Source: Pseudarcicella hirudinis
GTDB lineage: Bacteria > Bacteroidota > Bacteroidia > Cytophagales > Spirosomataceae
Length of the DNA: 64,000 bases
Assembly: GCF_900115665.1 (NCBI RefSeq)
Contig: NZ_FOXH01000014.1
Location: 1-64,000, forward strand
Direction of reading: 5' to 3'
Part shown: positions 48,052 to 56,380 of the stretch, one piece after another
Layout: the number at the start of each line of letters is the position of its first letter
Position numbering within the stretch: position 1 is the first letter of the stretch
Made by a program: the position numbers and the translations under genes
Notes under the pieces: generated by a model
The model's input: the letters and a program-made list of their open reading frames with translations, nothing else
The model's database searches: none
Told to the model about the DNA's origin: nothing

Positions 48052-48717
48052 ATGATTCAATTAAAGAATATATTTCGCTGGTACAATTCGGGGGCAAACC
48101 GCAATTTCGTGTTGAGAGATATCAGCCTTGACATAAAAGAAGGAGAATTTGTTTCAATTATGGGTCCTTCCGGTTCCGGAAAATCCACGCTCCTTCACCT
48201 CTTAGGCATGATGGACGAACCAAATGAGGGCGAATACCTTTTCCTTGATCAAAGTGTCTTAAAAATCAAAGAAAAACAAAGATCTGAACTATATAAAAAA
48301 CATATTGGTTTCGTTTTTCAGGCTTATCACCTGATTGATGAACTAACTGTTTATGAAAATATCGAAACCCCGTTACTTTATCATGGCATCAGTTCTTCGG
48401 AAAGAAAATCTATGGTAGCAGATATTCTCGACCGTTTTAATATTGTCGGGAAAAAAGACCTGTTTCCCAATCAGCTTTCAGGAGGCCAGCAGCAGCTTGT
48501 AGGAATTGCCCGTGCCATTATCACCAATCCAAAGCTTATTCTGGCTGATGAACCGACCGGAAATCTCAATTCAAAACAGGGAGAAGAGATTATGGAGTTA
48601 TTCAAAACCCTAAATGCTGAAGGTGTTACAATTATTCAGGTAACCCACTCGGAAAAAAACGCAGAATACGGAAGCAGAATTATTAACCTGCTGGATGGTA
48701 GAATCGAAAAAGTTTAG
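48052..48717 (+). CDS. ABC transporter ATP-binding protein 2, variant motifs
   Basis: 221 residues. Walker [12 protein letters not shown] (about 38-48), Q-loop [17 protein letters not shown] and Walker [11 protein letters not shown] are intact. Two departures from the family are visible: the signature helix reads [14 protein letters not shown] with Leu in place of the usual Arg, and the D-loop is GNLNS instead of GNLDS. The H-loop VTHSEKNA is present. It probably still binds ATP but may hydrolyse slowly. Last gene of the second unit; it lies at the opposite end of the permease array from ATPase 1. Confidence 0.9.
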   Translation: MIQLKNIFRWYNSGANRNFVLRDISLDIKEGEFVSIMGPSGSGKSTLLHLLGMMDEPNEGEYLFLDQSVLKIKEKQRSELYKKHIGFVFQAYHLIDELTVYENIETPLLYHGISSSERKSMVADILDRFNIVGKKDLFPNQLSGGQQQLVGIARAIITNPKLILADEPTGNLNSKQGEEIMELFKTLNAEGVTIIQVTHSEKNAEYGSRIINLLDGRIEKV

Positions 48718-48783
48718 TATGTGAGAAAAAAGAAGGCTACGCAGCTTTGGATGAAGTTGTGTAGTTTTGGTTTAAGGATTGAT

Positions 48784-48820
48784 AGTCACGGCGAAGATTT
48801 ACTTTGCCGTGACTTTTGTA
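48784..48820. terminator. Terminator between ABC block and secreted hydrolase
   Basis: agtcacggc (48784-48792) pairs with gccgtgact (48806-48814), a perfect 9-bp stem, followed on the plus strand by a T-rich tail. It separates the plus-strand ATPase from the converging minus-strand gene. Confidence 0.75.
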
Positions 48821-48848
48821 TTTTCAGGTATAATTATCTCCACTCCGA

Positions 48849-51500
48849 TCAGTTTATTTTTACAACTTTTTTAACCACTCTTTCCTCTCCCTGTAATACT
48901 TCCAGTAAGTAAGATCCGGTATTGATATTCCTGATATCAATTTTTTCCATAAACACATTCTCTCTCTTGCCGTAAGTGTTTTTCAGCATTACTTTACCAA
49001 GAGCAGTATCCATCAATTTTACATCGATATCCTGGTTATTATTGTTTTCAAAAGTAACGACTAAAAAGTCTGAAGCAGGATTAGGATATGTTTTCAGAAA
49101 ATCCAGTCCGACAGGAGATTCAGATAAAACAGAGGCGATTTGCTTTTCCGGAGCAAAAGCATTTGATACAGCTTTTACAGTTAAATCAGGGGTTCCGACA
49201 CTTGCAGTAACAATAACCGGATTAGAATGTGTACTAAAAACCCCCAGTCCACTTTCGGGTTCTGTTGCGGAGCTTGATGAGACGCTGCCACTGGGTATGA
49301 CAAAAACAGGTGTCTCCGTCACTACCACATTGAAGGTCCCTGTACCTCCGCTAAGTGTGGCTACATCCATTGTATCTCTTCCTGCCATAGGAGTATACAT
49401 TTTTGCTCCTGTTGCACCGGGAATTGTCAAAGTATAGTTCCCGGTTCTTCCTACCTCATCAGGAATATATAACACATACGCTGATTGTCCGTTTTTTTCG
49501 TAACGATCTACAATCGGATCCTGTGAAAGTGTTTCTTTGTACACATAATCTCCGACGAGGTTATTTGTCTGATACAGGTAATCTGCAATCGGTTTGCGGG
49601 TTTTATCTGCATTTATTAATCCGGAAGAAGCAAATCTCCAGGGATTTGCCACATTATCATCATACATCTCGTAAAAGAATGAACGGGCTATTCCATATCG
49701 GTTATACATTAAAGAAGATCTTAAACCCCAGTCAGCCATTGTAATAGCTTCAGATTTATTTCCGATTGCAATAGCTTTCTGATTACTTCCCTGGTTGATA
49801 TCATAACCAAATTCTGTAATCCATACCGGCATATCATAAGCATCATTATGAGCCATTTGTACAAAAGCCTTTGCTACATCAGCAGCTTCAGACAATTCCG
49901 GGGCATTGCCACGGGTTGGGTTTCCCCATTGGCTTGATCTTGCATTATTTGAATAATGATGGTAATTTATCACATCCCAGCAAAGATTTACGGTCCCGTC
50001 CGGATTATATCCCCTGAACTCCTTACACCAGTCTATCATTCCTCTTACATAGTCAGGACTTGCCAGTGCCAGGCCAGACATTACCACCTTGATATTCGGG
50101 TCAGCATTCTTCACTCCCGCGCCAGGTCCCATGGTATTTTTATGACCGTCATAAAAGGCAGATAAATTCGCTGCGTATTCACGGGCAGTCTGGTATCCGA
50201 TTCTTCCGACCCACCACTTATCTCGCTCATTGCCACATTCAATATATTTGATGGTTCCCAGACCTATTTTAAGTGTATTGACCCGGTCCATGTACCATCT
50301 TGGTTTATCATAAACACTGAGTAAACCCGGATCTACATTGGGGTTACTGCCATATCTGGCAACATATTGGAATCCGACACGGGCCTGCTCAATATAAGAA
50401 TGAGGATCTTTGATATCTTTACCGTATTTCACGGGAACAACATTAGGATTTTGCAGGTCTGCCGGATACGTATCAGTCATCCATTTGGGAACAGTCTGTA
50501 AACAAGCTACAACTTCAATCCCGTCATTTTTACATTGTTCATAAATGGCATCGTAATTCCATCCTCCGTTAAAACATGGATTGTAGGAATAGCTTCCTTC
50601 CACATTTTCCAGTTTTTCCCAGTCCATGTAATGTCTGAAACCTGAGAATGGTTTAAATGCTTTTAGTTTATTCGGATCAATATCTATGGCATTATAAGGA
50701 TCAAAGAAATCCCATTCAAAACCGTTTACTCCAAAACCATCTTTCATTTTGACTGTTCTCTGAGTAGTGGTTGCCGTAGAATTTGCGGAAACATTCGCCA
50801 TTTTTCTGCTCTGGCTGGCTCTTCCGCCTGAATAAGAACCGTAAATTTCAATTTCATTCGGGTAATCTCCGTAACTGTTGATAACAAGATATCTGATTCT
50901 GCCGGCGGGGAGATTGGTTAAATTATAATTATAGCGGTTTGAGGGATCCGGGCCTACCCATTCATTATAGGAAATTCCCGTAAAAGTAGCAATCGGGATG
51001 CGCTGCCATTGATCATTAATAACTGACAACGTTAGAGGGGTATTTTCAAATGTTCCGTTTCCATCAAAAAATCTGATAGACTGAATGGTAATATCTTCAT
51101 CATTTTTCAATGGATAGTAAGCATCATAATTAGCTAATACTTTCCCATAACCTGTATTAACGGACGTATATAAATCTCCATCAAATAATCCGTCTAATCC
51201 GTTACTTACATTATTCAGCTGATACCATCTTTTAGCATCTATCGGGATTTTTACGCCGGTAAGCGAGCCATCTGTACTTTGTGATTTTAATTTCCGGGTT
51301 TGTTTGTCCTGCTTTTTTTCTAAGGGTTTCCTGAGTTCCGTTTTTAAAATCAGGCTGGTATTTTCAGTGATTAGGCTTAATGCATTGCAGCAATAAGCAA
51401 GATTCATTGTGACGACCACAAGAATCAGGCGTAAAGTAGATAAGTTCTCCATGGCGGTGGATTTTAAAGTATTAAGAAAAAATTTGGGTTTGGGCATCAA
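48849..51500 (-). CDS. T9SS-exported glycoside-hydrolase-like protein
   Basis: 883 residues. A hydrophobic leader lies at about 20-42; an internal Met at 51452 (MENLSTLRLILVVV) may be the true start. A discoidin-like beta-sandwich (about 65-235, ending PNEIEIYG) precedes a TIM-barrel region of clan GH-A type: KYIECGNERDKWW (acid/base Glu near 422) and PVWITEFGYDIN (nucleophile Glu near 562). Exact GH family not recognised. The last 80 residues (YPNPASDFLVV to VVKKVVKIN) are a type A T9SS sorting domain, so the protein is exported across the outer membrane. It lies just downstream of the exopolysaccharide operon but has its own 5' region; it may trim or degrade a polysaccharide. Confidence 0.85.
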   Translation of the reverse strand: MMPKPKFFLNTLKSTAMENLSTLRLILVVVTMNLAYCCNALSLITENTSLILKTELRKPLEKKQDKQTRKLKSQSTDGSLTGVKIPIDAKRWYQLNNVSNGLDGLFDGDLYTSVNTGYGKVLANYDAYYPLKNDEDITIQSIRFFDGNGTFENTPLTLSVINDQWQRIPIATFTGISYNEWVGPDPSNRYNYNLTNLPAGRIRYLVINSYGDYPNEIEIYGSYSGGRASQSRKMANVSANSTATTTQRTVKMKDGFGVNGFEWDFFDPYNAIDIDPNKLKAFKPFSGFRHYMDWEKLENVEGSYSYNPCFNGGWNYDAIYEQCKNDGIEVVACLQTVPKWMTDTYPADLQNPNVVPVKYGKDIKDPHSYIEQARVGFQYVARYGSNPNVDPGLLSVYDKPRWYMDRVNTLKIGLGTIKYIECGNERDKWWVGRIGYQTAREYAANLSAFYDGHKNTMGPGAGVKNADPNIKVVMSGLALASPDYVRGMIDWCKEFRGYNPDGTVNLCWDVINYHHYSNNARSSQWGNPTRGNAPELSEAADVAKAFVQMAHNDAYDMPVWITEFGYDINQGSNQKAIAIGNKSEAITMADWGLRSSLMYNRYGIARSFFYEMYDDNVANPWRFASSGLINADKTRKPIADYLYQTNNLVGDYVYKETLSQDPIVDRYEKNGQSAYVLYIPDEVGRTGNYTLTIPGATGAKMYTPMAGRDTMDVATLSGGTGTFNVVVTETPVFVIPSGSVSSSSATEPESGLGVFSTHSNPVIVTASVGTPDLTVKAVSNAFAPEKQIASVLSESPVGLDFLKTYPNPASDFLVVTFENNNNQDIDVKLMDTALGKVMLKNTYGKRENVFMEKIDIRNINTGSYLLEVLQGEERVVKKVVKIN

Positions 51501-51958
51501 TACTTCTGCTTAAGCATCAATCATGATGCCGCTATGGGTTAACTAAAAAATATTCATTTTGATTTTTGTAAGAACAGTAAGCGTAGAGGCAGGCTTCTAT
51601 CTTAATTTATATGGTTGAGTCAGGTACGACCCGGTCAACCTTGTACGGTGCTAGAGTTTCACCGTTAAATTTAAACTATATAAGCTGCCAATTCAACATT
51701 TAGCGGCGGCATTTACGAAAATTTTAATAAAAATTATTATTTGGCGGGCAATATTCTTCATTCATAAAAAAATATAAAGGAAAAACCTATATAAATGATT
51801 TACAAAGTTCAGAAGTATTCTGGGTAATAATAAAAGCCCAAATGTAAGCTATTCCCAAAGAAATACCTGACGAAATGGCAATAAGGCGGATTAGAAGTTA
51901 GTTACCGGAAATAGCAAACATGCGAAAGATAAAAGAGAAACTACCCGAAAAAGTCAGG
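51501..51958. other. Intergenic region upstream of the secreted hydrolase
   Basis: 458 bp between the acyltransferase stop and the hydrolase start, both on the minus strand. No gene is visible. It contains the blocks shared with the adhesin upstream region and presumably the hydrolase promoter with a long leader. Confidence 0.55.
51699..51760 (-). promoter_or_regulatory. Conserved upstream blocks of the secreted hydrolase gene
   Basis: tttagcggcgg (51699-51709), atttacgaa (51711-51719) and ggcaatattcttca (51747-51760) repeat, in the same order, the blocks upstream of the adhesin gene. The gap between the second and third blocks is 27 nt here and 17 nt there, a difference of one helical turn. 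Confidence 0.4.
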
Positions 51959-52945
51959 CTATTCTTTAACAATTCCGAATAAATATTTGTTGGTTATTTT
52001 CCATTTCTCCAACAAACGTACAAAACCATAAACAATAATGATAGTAATCAATCCGGCTACCAAACCTGTAAGATTGTTTACATGCTGTTTTTTTTCATCA
52101 CCTAATAATCTGTAAATCAAAAAGATAATAATCGGATGATACAGGTAAAAACCTAAAGATTGTTTATTAATATACAATAAAAACTTATTTTGCAGCCATT
52201 CTTTTGGCCCGATGTAATCCACCGAGATAAGAATCATACTGCAATTAAATAAAATAAACGGAAGCACCAAAGAAATGTCAGGAGAATGTTTGTAAATCAT
52301 AGCTACTGCAGCAATCAGACTGAATACAAGAACCGGAGCAAGAAGAAGAAGAGGGAGCTTGATTCGGATCAGTCCATTTCTTAAACTATATCCGAAAAAG
52401 AAGAAAGATAAGTATGCGTAAAATCTTTTATCACCGAGGAAATACAAAGTCTGCTCTGTTACAGGCAGTCTGCTTTCACGAAAAACAACAAACCAGTAAA
52501 CAGTAATTAAGGTAGTTAACATCAAAACCGGGAAAGCAGGAATTCTGTATTTCGATACTAAAAAACAAAGGACAGCTCCCAGAAGGTAAGCCGGAATATA
52601 CCATAAATGATAATAGGGATAAATAAAATTGGTTAAAGAAAATCCGGTAAACCCCGTATCTCTCAGACTGAAAATCAGGTAAAACACAAAGGCAATCAAC
52701 CAGGGTATAACAATCCGGTGAAACATTTTTTTCAGATAACTCCCAAGCCCGTCTTTAAATGTGGAAGCCTTCAATAAAAAACCACTTATTGCCAGAAAAA
52801 CAGGCATATGAAAGAAATAAAGAATAAAGGCAATCATACCATCCGGAACAGTATGAGAAATAATAACAGTAATTATCAAAATCCCCTTAATAGTATTTAG
52901 TCCGGGATAAAAACCTGTTCCTGTTTTATGCTGTAGTTCCGACAT
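51959..52945 (-). CDS. Acyltransferase family 3 membrane protein
   Basis: 328 residues with about ten hydrophobic segments. LNTIKGILIITVIISHTVP carries the conserved His near the first TM, and FFHMPVFLAISGFLLK the second family motif. It is expected to O-acetylate (or otherwise acylate) the exopolysaccharide or its repeat unit at the inner membrane. Last gene of the polysaccharide operon, 13 bp after the GT-B transferase. Confidence 0.88.
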   Translation of the reverse strand: MSELQHKTGTGFYPGLNTIKGILIITVIISHTVPDGMIAFILYFFHMPVFLAISGFLLKASTFKDGLGSYLKKMFHRIVIPWLIAFVFYLIFSLRDTGFTGFSLTNFIYPYYHLWYIPAYLLGAVLCFLVSKYRIPAFPVLMLTTLITVYWFVVFRESRLPVTEQTLYFLGDKRFYAYLSFFFFGYSLRNGLIRIKLPLLLLAPVLVFSLIAAVAMIYKHSPDISLVLPFILFNCSMILISVDYIGPKEWLQNKFLLYINKQSLGFYLYHPIIIFLIYRLLGDEKKQHVNNLTGLVAGLITIIIVYGFVRLLEKWKITNKYLFGIVKE

Positions 52946-52958
52946 AGTTTTATTTTAA

Positions 52959-54164
52959 TCAAGCCTCCAATAAGTGTGTTTGTGTATCATAAATTTTATC
53001 TGTGCATGCTTTCCATGTGTGGCTGCGGGCACAGGCAATTGCCTCATTTCTGGCTGATGTCTCCTGAGGCAATAAAGCCAGTTCTATAACTTTAATATAT
53101 TCCTGCACCCCTACTGCCAGGTGTACATGCGGCAGAAACATCTGCATTGCCGGAGTTGCGGTGGCAACAGTCGGCTTACCCATTACCAGATATTCATCAA
53201 TCTTTCTCGGATAATTCCCGATCGTTAGTTCATTGATTAACTGAGGATTCATACAGACATCCAGGTGATAAATATAAACGGGTAACTGCTGCGGTTTTTT
53301 AGAACCTAAAAAATGTACGTTCTTCATCCCGTGCAGACTGCTTTCCTGAAACATTATTTCTTCAGGTCCGATCAACACAATCTGCCATTCAGGCTTTGCT
53401 TCAGCCAATTGCTCCAATAAAGAAATATCGAGTCTTTCTCCCGTCAGGAAACCTACATAGCCAATCCTGGGATGCGGAATAGCTGATAAATCTTCAGGTT
53501 CTGTATATTGGTTTTCTGCTTCAAATATTTCCAGATCACAACCCTGACCAATATCATAGCTTTTCTGATTGTAATGACTTGCATATTCTGCTAGATAAGC
53601 AGAATTAGCAAAAACTGCATCAGCTAACTGAATCGTCTGAGGTTCCAGTCTGGTACCATGAAATCTGAAATAAGGATGCCCGATAAGGTTATCCCTGATA
53701 TAGTAAAAACTCAGCAGAGGTTTCAGGTATTTTTTGGTAAAAAGTCCTGTAAACATCTGACTATCATTCAATATTACACATTTTTCGGGATGAAGATTCA
53801 GACTTTTCATTCCTTTTCTCAGGCTTTTGAAAAAGCCTTTGGCATTTTGTCTGTTCAAAAAGTCATAAATCCCGGTATTTCTAAGCCAGTTAATGGAATA
53901 ATTCACGGTAGCAGGTGTATGTACCCACAAATTATCAGCTATCTTTTCTGTGTTTTCACCAAAACCTAATGCTAATTTAAGTCTTCTCTTGTAATGCGGG
54001 GATTTTCGCTGACTGACAATAGATCTTAAGTCAATAGCGGGATTCACATATATTACAGGTTTGGTTTTGCTAAATTCAAAAGCCAGGTTCCGGGCATTAC
54101 TGCCTAAGTTGAGTTCCCACTCCTGCTGTGCAATTACAATATATGCTTCAACTTCTTTTGACAT
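52959..54164 (-). CDS. Glycosyltransferase, GT-B fold (GT1/GT4-like)
   Basis: 401 residues, no TM segment. The N-terminal domain begins VIAQQEWELNLGSNARNLA; the C-terminal half has IGYVGFLTGERLDISLLEQL, VLIGPEE and the nucleotide-sugar-binding strip KIDEYLVMGKPTVATATP. It should add a sugar to the repeat unit at the cytoplasmic face. Donor and acceptor cannot be read. Its start overlaps the 3' end of a possible micro-ORF. Confidence 0.87.
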   Translation of the reverse strand: MSKEVEAYIVIAQQEWELNLGSNARNLAFEFSKTKPVIYVNPAIDLRSIVSQRKSPHYKRRLKLALGFGENTEKIADNLWVHTPATVNYSINWLRNTGIYDFLNRQNAKGFFKSLRKGMKSLNLHPEKCVILNDSQMFTGLFTKKYLKPLLSFYYIRDNLIGHPYFRFHGTRLEPQTIQLADAVFANSAYLAEYASHYNQKSYDIGQGCDLEIFEAENQYTEPEDLSAIPHPRIGYVGFLTGERLDISLLEQLAEAKPEWQIVLIGPEEIMFQESSLHGMKNVHFLGSKKPQQLPVYIYHLDVCMNPQLINELTIGNYPRKIDEYLVMGKPTVATATPAMQMFLPHVHLAVGVQEYIKVIELALLPQETSARNEAIACARSHTWKACTDKIYDTQTHLLEA

Positions 54165-54249
54165 GCTTTCTTTGTTTAGTTTTCACCCCTTGTTTGAAAC
54201 CCCAGATCAGACAAATTATAGCGGGTATAGCAATAATATCCCAAGGCAT
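54148..54249 (-). CDS. Possible 33-residue membrane micro-protein
   Basis: ATG at 54249 opens a 33-codon frame: MPWDIIAIPAIICLIWGF, one hydrophobic helix, followed by a strongly basic tail (KQGVKTKQRKHVKRS). It begins 4 bp after the GT2 stop codon and overlaps the next start by 17 nt, as expected for a translated gene in this tightly packed operon. No homology is known to me, so it is tentative. Confidence 0.4.
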   Translation of the reverse strand: MPWDIIAIPAIICLIWGFKQGVKTKQRKHVKRS

Positions 54250-54253
54250 AATT

Positions 54254-55429
54254 TTAAGGTTTAATTTCGCCGTGAGGCGTATGAATGAATTGTTTACGGG
54301 CTTTCCCAATATTCAGCATGGCCTTAAGCATGGCAAATAAAGCTCCGGGAATCTGGAGAAATGCAAACAACAACTGCTTATTATACCACTTTGAAGGAAT
54401 TCCCATTAAAAGAGATAGCATCAGCGCTGCCAACAAACATGAACTAAAAAACAAAAACTCTCTGGCAAAAATCAAGGTAAAAACAAACCATACCCCAAAT
54501 ACTGCAACAAGCATTACTCTGGGGAGAAGATAAGTCTGGAATACCTTGTTAAAAAAGGCTACATTCCCCTTAAAAAGCTGAATCCAGCCTTCGATAAAAT
54601 ATTTTTCAAAAAATTCTACCTGAGTTGCAAGCCATCGGCTTCTCTGCTTACTGAAAACGTCCTGTTTTGCAACTTTTTCATCAAAAACGTATTTCCCGTC
54701 CAGAAAAGCAATAGACTTTCTCAATCTTACAATCCTGAATTCCAATTCTTTATCTTCGCCTGAAGTATCTCCGATATCCTGTAACAGTGAGGTAAACAAA
54801 TCCCATTTAAAAGCCATTCCGCTTCCGATTAAAGCAGAAGGAAGATTGACTGCCACATGGCCACGTCTGAAGATATGGTTGTTAATTTCTTCCGTGCAGG
54901 CATCCAGCAAAGCGAAATGGGTTTCACTGTTTTTGGCCGTTCTATGTCCCTGCACTACGTCAAATCCTTGTTCAAAAGCATCATTTACGGCATTCAGAAA
55001 ACCCTGGGACATATGGTTATCTGCATCTAAAATCAATACGATATCTACAGGTTCACCGGCTGTTGCTTCAATGGCTTTCTGAAGTGCTTTTCCTTTGGTA
55101 CTTTTTTCAAAGCTTACTTCTACTACTTTAATGGGTAAAGTTTTTAGTTCATTCAGAGTTGTTTCGCTAAACGAGTCAGCAATAATTACTATTTCAAAAA
55201 GATCACGGGGATAATTTTGCCTGATGGCATCTTTTGCTGTATCAATAATTACAGAATCTTCTTTATATCCCGGGATAAAAACACGTATTTTCCTTAAGTG
55301 CGTGGCACCCGGAAAATTATTTTTCTTACCAATCTTACCTGCTGTTGAAAAAAAAAGTAAATACAATATCTGAATAGTAAGATAGGCAAGTAGTAAATAC
55401 TCAATAATAACGATGGTTTTATGTATCAT
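54254..55429 (-). CDS. Membrane glycosyltransferase, GT2 family
   Basis: 391 residues. An N-terminal TM segment (about 5-27) is followed by a GT-A domain: VFIPGYKEDSVI, VLILDADNHMSQGFL (the DxD-type metal motif), GSGMAFKWDLF, TSGEDKELEFRI and the KQRSRWLATQ motif (QxxRW type). Two or three C-terminal TM segments follow. The pattern is that of processive or lipid-linked GT2 enzymes of polysaccharide synthesis. Confidence 0.88.
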   Translation of the reverse strand: MIHKTIVIIEYLLLAYLTIQILYLLFFSTAGKIGKKNNFPGATHLRKIRVFIPGYKEDSVIIDTAKDAIRQNYPRDLFEIVIIADSFSETTLNELKTLPIKVVEVSFEKSTKGKALQKAIEATAGEPVDIVLILDADNHMSQGFLNAVNDAFEQGFDVVQGHRTAKNSETHFALLDACTEEINNHIFRRGHVAVNLPSALIGSGMAFKWDLFTSLLQDIGDTSGEDKELEFRIVRLRKSIAFLDGKYVFDEKVAKQDVFSKQRSRWLATQVEFFEKYFIEGWIQLFKGNVAFFNKVFQTYLLPRVMLVAVFGVWFVFTLIFAREFLFFSSCLLAALMLSLLMGIPSKWYNKQLLFAFLQIPGALFAMLKAMLNIGKARKQFIHTPHGEIKP

Positions 55430-55441
55430 GGCGGTTAAGTT

Positions 55442-56380
55442 TTAATCTACTTTAACTTCGTTAATCAGTCCTGAAGAGTGGCTATCAGGCTCTTTGTGAT
55501 GTGCCTGACTGAAATTCCAGAATAAGGCTCTCCAAATTGATTTTACATGTCCCCATTCTTTTTTTAAAGCATGCTTTAAACTATGAACCGGAGTTGAAAC
55601 GAATACAAAAAACATGCCTGCAATTATCCATTTAAAACCATTATAGTTTCTTCGTATATATAAGAGTCTGTTTCTGAACAAATAATACGTTTTAAAAGGA
55701 GAATTTTTCCCGGTTGAAATAGATTCTTTGTGATAGATTTCTGCTGTACCAACATAATGTATCTCGTATCCCGCTTTCTTAAAACGGGCCGTCCAATCTA
55801 ATTCTTCATAATATAAAAAGAACATTTCACTCATTTCTCCCACTTCTTTAATAAGTTTCATGGGAATCATCATGGCCGCACCATTAGGCAGGTCAGTCAC
55901 ACGGGTATCGTCAAACTTTCCGTCATCTTTCATCAGGTATCCGATATCATAACTCCTGCTTGTCAGCGGATGCAAACCGATTGCGCCAGCATACTGAATA
56001 GTATCCGGCTGATAAAAATACTTAATCTTAGGACATGCTATTCCACATTCGGGATGAGCAACAAGATAATCTACCAGAATCGTAATCAGATCAGGAGTAA
56101 CCTCTGTATCATTATTAACAAAAAAAACGTATTCTCCCTTCGCATAATGAAGTCCTATGTTATTTCCTCCTGCAAAACCAAGGTTCTCAGGACTACTGAC
56201 ATGCGTAATAAACGGAAAGTCTTTTTTTAAAACTGCAGATGAATGTTTTGGTGAAGCATTATCCACCACAATTACTTCCCAGTTTGGATAGGTAATCACT
56301 GAAAGAGAACGCAGCATGTCGGCAGTAACTTCCGGAGTATCGAAATTAACTGTTATAATAGATACTAAAGGTTCATTCAT
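55442..56380 (-). CDS. Glycosyltransferase, GT2 family (rhamnosyltransferase-like)
   Basis: 312 residues. VSIITVNFDTPEVTADMLRS at the N-terminus, VVDNASPKHS, ENLGFAGGNNIGL, FVNNDTEV (DxD variant NND) and the TARFKKAGYEIHYV strip are typical of WbbL-like GT2 transferases. A hydrophobic segment near residues 250-270 suggests membrane association. It overlaps the polymerase gene by 4 nt (ATGA), so translation is coupled. Confidence 0.9.
   Translation of the reverse strand: MNEPLVSIITVNFDTPEVTADMLRSLSVITYPNWEVIVVDNASPKHSSAVLKKDFPFITHVSSPENLGFAGGNNIGLHYAKGEYVFFVNNDTEVTPDLITILVDYLVAHPECGIACPKIKYFYQPDTIQYAGAIGLHPLTSRSYDIGYLMKDDGKFDDTRVTDLPNGAAMMIPMKLIKEVGEMSEMFFLYYEELDWTARFKKAGYEIHYVGTAEIYHKESISTGKNSPFKTYYLFRNRLLYIRRNYNGFKWIIAGMFFVFVSTPVHSLKHALKKEWGHVKSIWRALFWNFSQAHHKEPDSHSSGLINEVKVD

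Noticed and set aside
48976-49437. 153-codon plus-strand frame
   Set aside because: Antisense to the C-terminal part of the T9SS hydrolase, whose frame has clear domains.
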